Below are positions 8,763 through 8,773 of a DNA stretch of 8,773 nt, in pieces. Position 1 is the stretch's first letter. Each line of letters starts with the position of its first letter. The stretch is from an uncultured Selenomonas sp. (lineage in GTDB: Bacteria; Bacillota; Negativicutes; Selenomonadales; Selenomonadaceae): positions 1 through 8,773 of the forward strand of contig CALYVJ010000056.1 of assembly GCA_945494195.1 (NCBI GenBank), read 5' to 3'. The notes beneath the pieces were generated by a model. That model was not told the DNA's origin. It searched no databases and worked only from the letters and a program-made list of their open reading frames with translations. The position numbers were made by a program, and so were the translations under genes.

Positions 8763-8773
8763 TCATCCTCTTC
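8627..8773 (-). other. Overlapping frame encoding an acidic stretch plus a membrane segment
   Basis: In a different minus-strand frame, open at the right edge of the window and ending at the TGA at 8627-8629, 48 codons read as an acidic run (EEDEEE) followed by about 28 hydrophobic residues (starting PLAVLFGVFILV, ending GPIIWLV) and a short basic end. This looks like a real transmembrane helix rather than a random shadow. In the adhesin frame the same DNA reads as an undistinguished Ser/His-rich peptide until about 8690, where beta-helix-like sequence begins. It could be the end of another gene joined to the adhesin by a rearrangement or an assembly error, a frameshifted 5' part, or chance. 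I cannot name a family. An SD-like AGGAGAG lies at 8754-8760, but the frame is already open upstream of it. Confidence -1.

Overview
The window is the inside of one very large protein-coding gene on the minus strand. The reading frame (plus-strand triplets starting at positions divisible by three) has no stop from 8762 down to the left edge, about 2,920 codons, and it runs off that edge. No intergenic DNA, RNA gene, mobile element, CRISPR array, promoter or terminator is visible. The many shorter frames on both strands are shadows of this gene.

The product looks like an exported filamentous-haemagglutinin-type adhesin, a long right-handed beta-helix. It most resembles the large 'leukotoxin LktA family filamentous adhesin' proteins of Negativicutes and Fusobacteria. 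This comes from recalled family motifs, not a database search. Supporting features are a glycine/asparagine-rich composition, strings such as AGRDV, NGTIQSG and LGTAxQPL, and a YYDPLTDH...VYLTG block. The base composition looks fairly balanced, which argues against AT-rich Fusobacterium and suggests a Gram-negative Firmicute (Negativicutes, e.g. Selenomonas or Megasphaera relatives). That host assignment is an inference.

From the N-terminal side (right) to the C-terminal side (left): 8762-8640 is a damaged or chimeric-looking 5' end with no credible start and an upstream in-frame stop. 8640-7500 holds a beta-helix with two short charged helical arms and the LktA-like core. 7500-6960 is an unusually aromatic, polar stretch. 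6960-6155 is beta-helix. 6152-5580 is a 191-residue, predicted alpha-helical insertion. 5580-3480 is haemagglutinin-repeat beta-helix. 3479-1 is a tandem array of six complete long modules (165-215 residues) plus the start of a seventh, in which modules appear to differ by whole beta-helix coils.

The signal peptide, the two-partner-secretion domain and the C-terminal anchor or end all lie outside the window. No new multi-gene system is present. The most interesting points are the coil-by-coil growth of the modules, the helical insertion with its own 18-residue repeat, and the frame break at the right edge with an overlapping membrane-segment frame.
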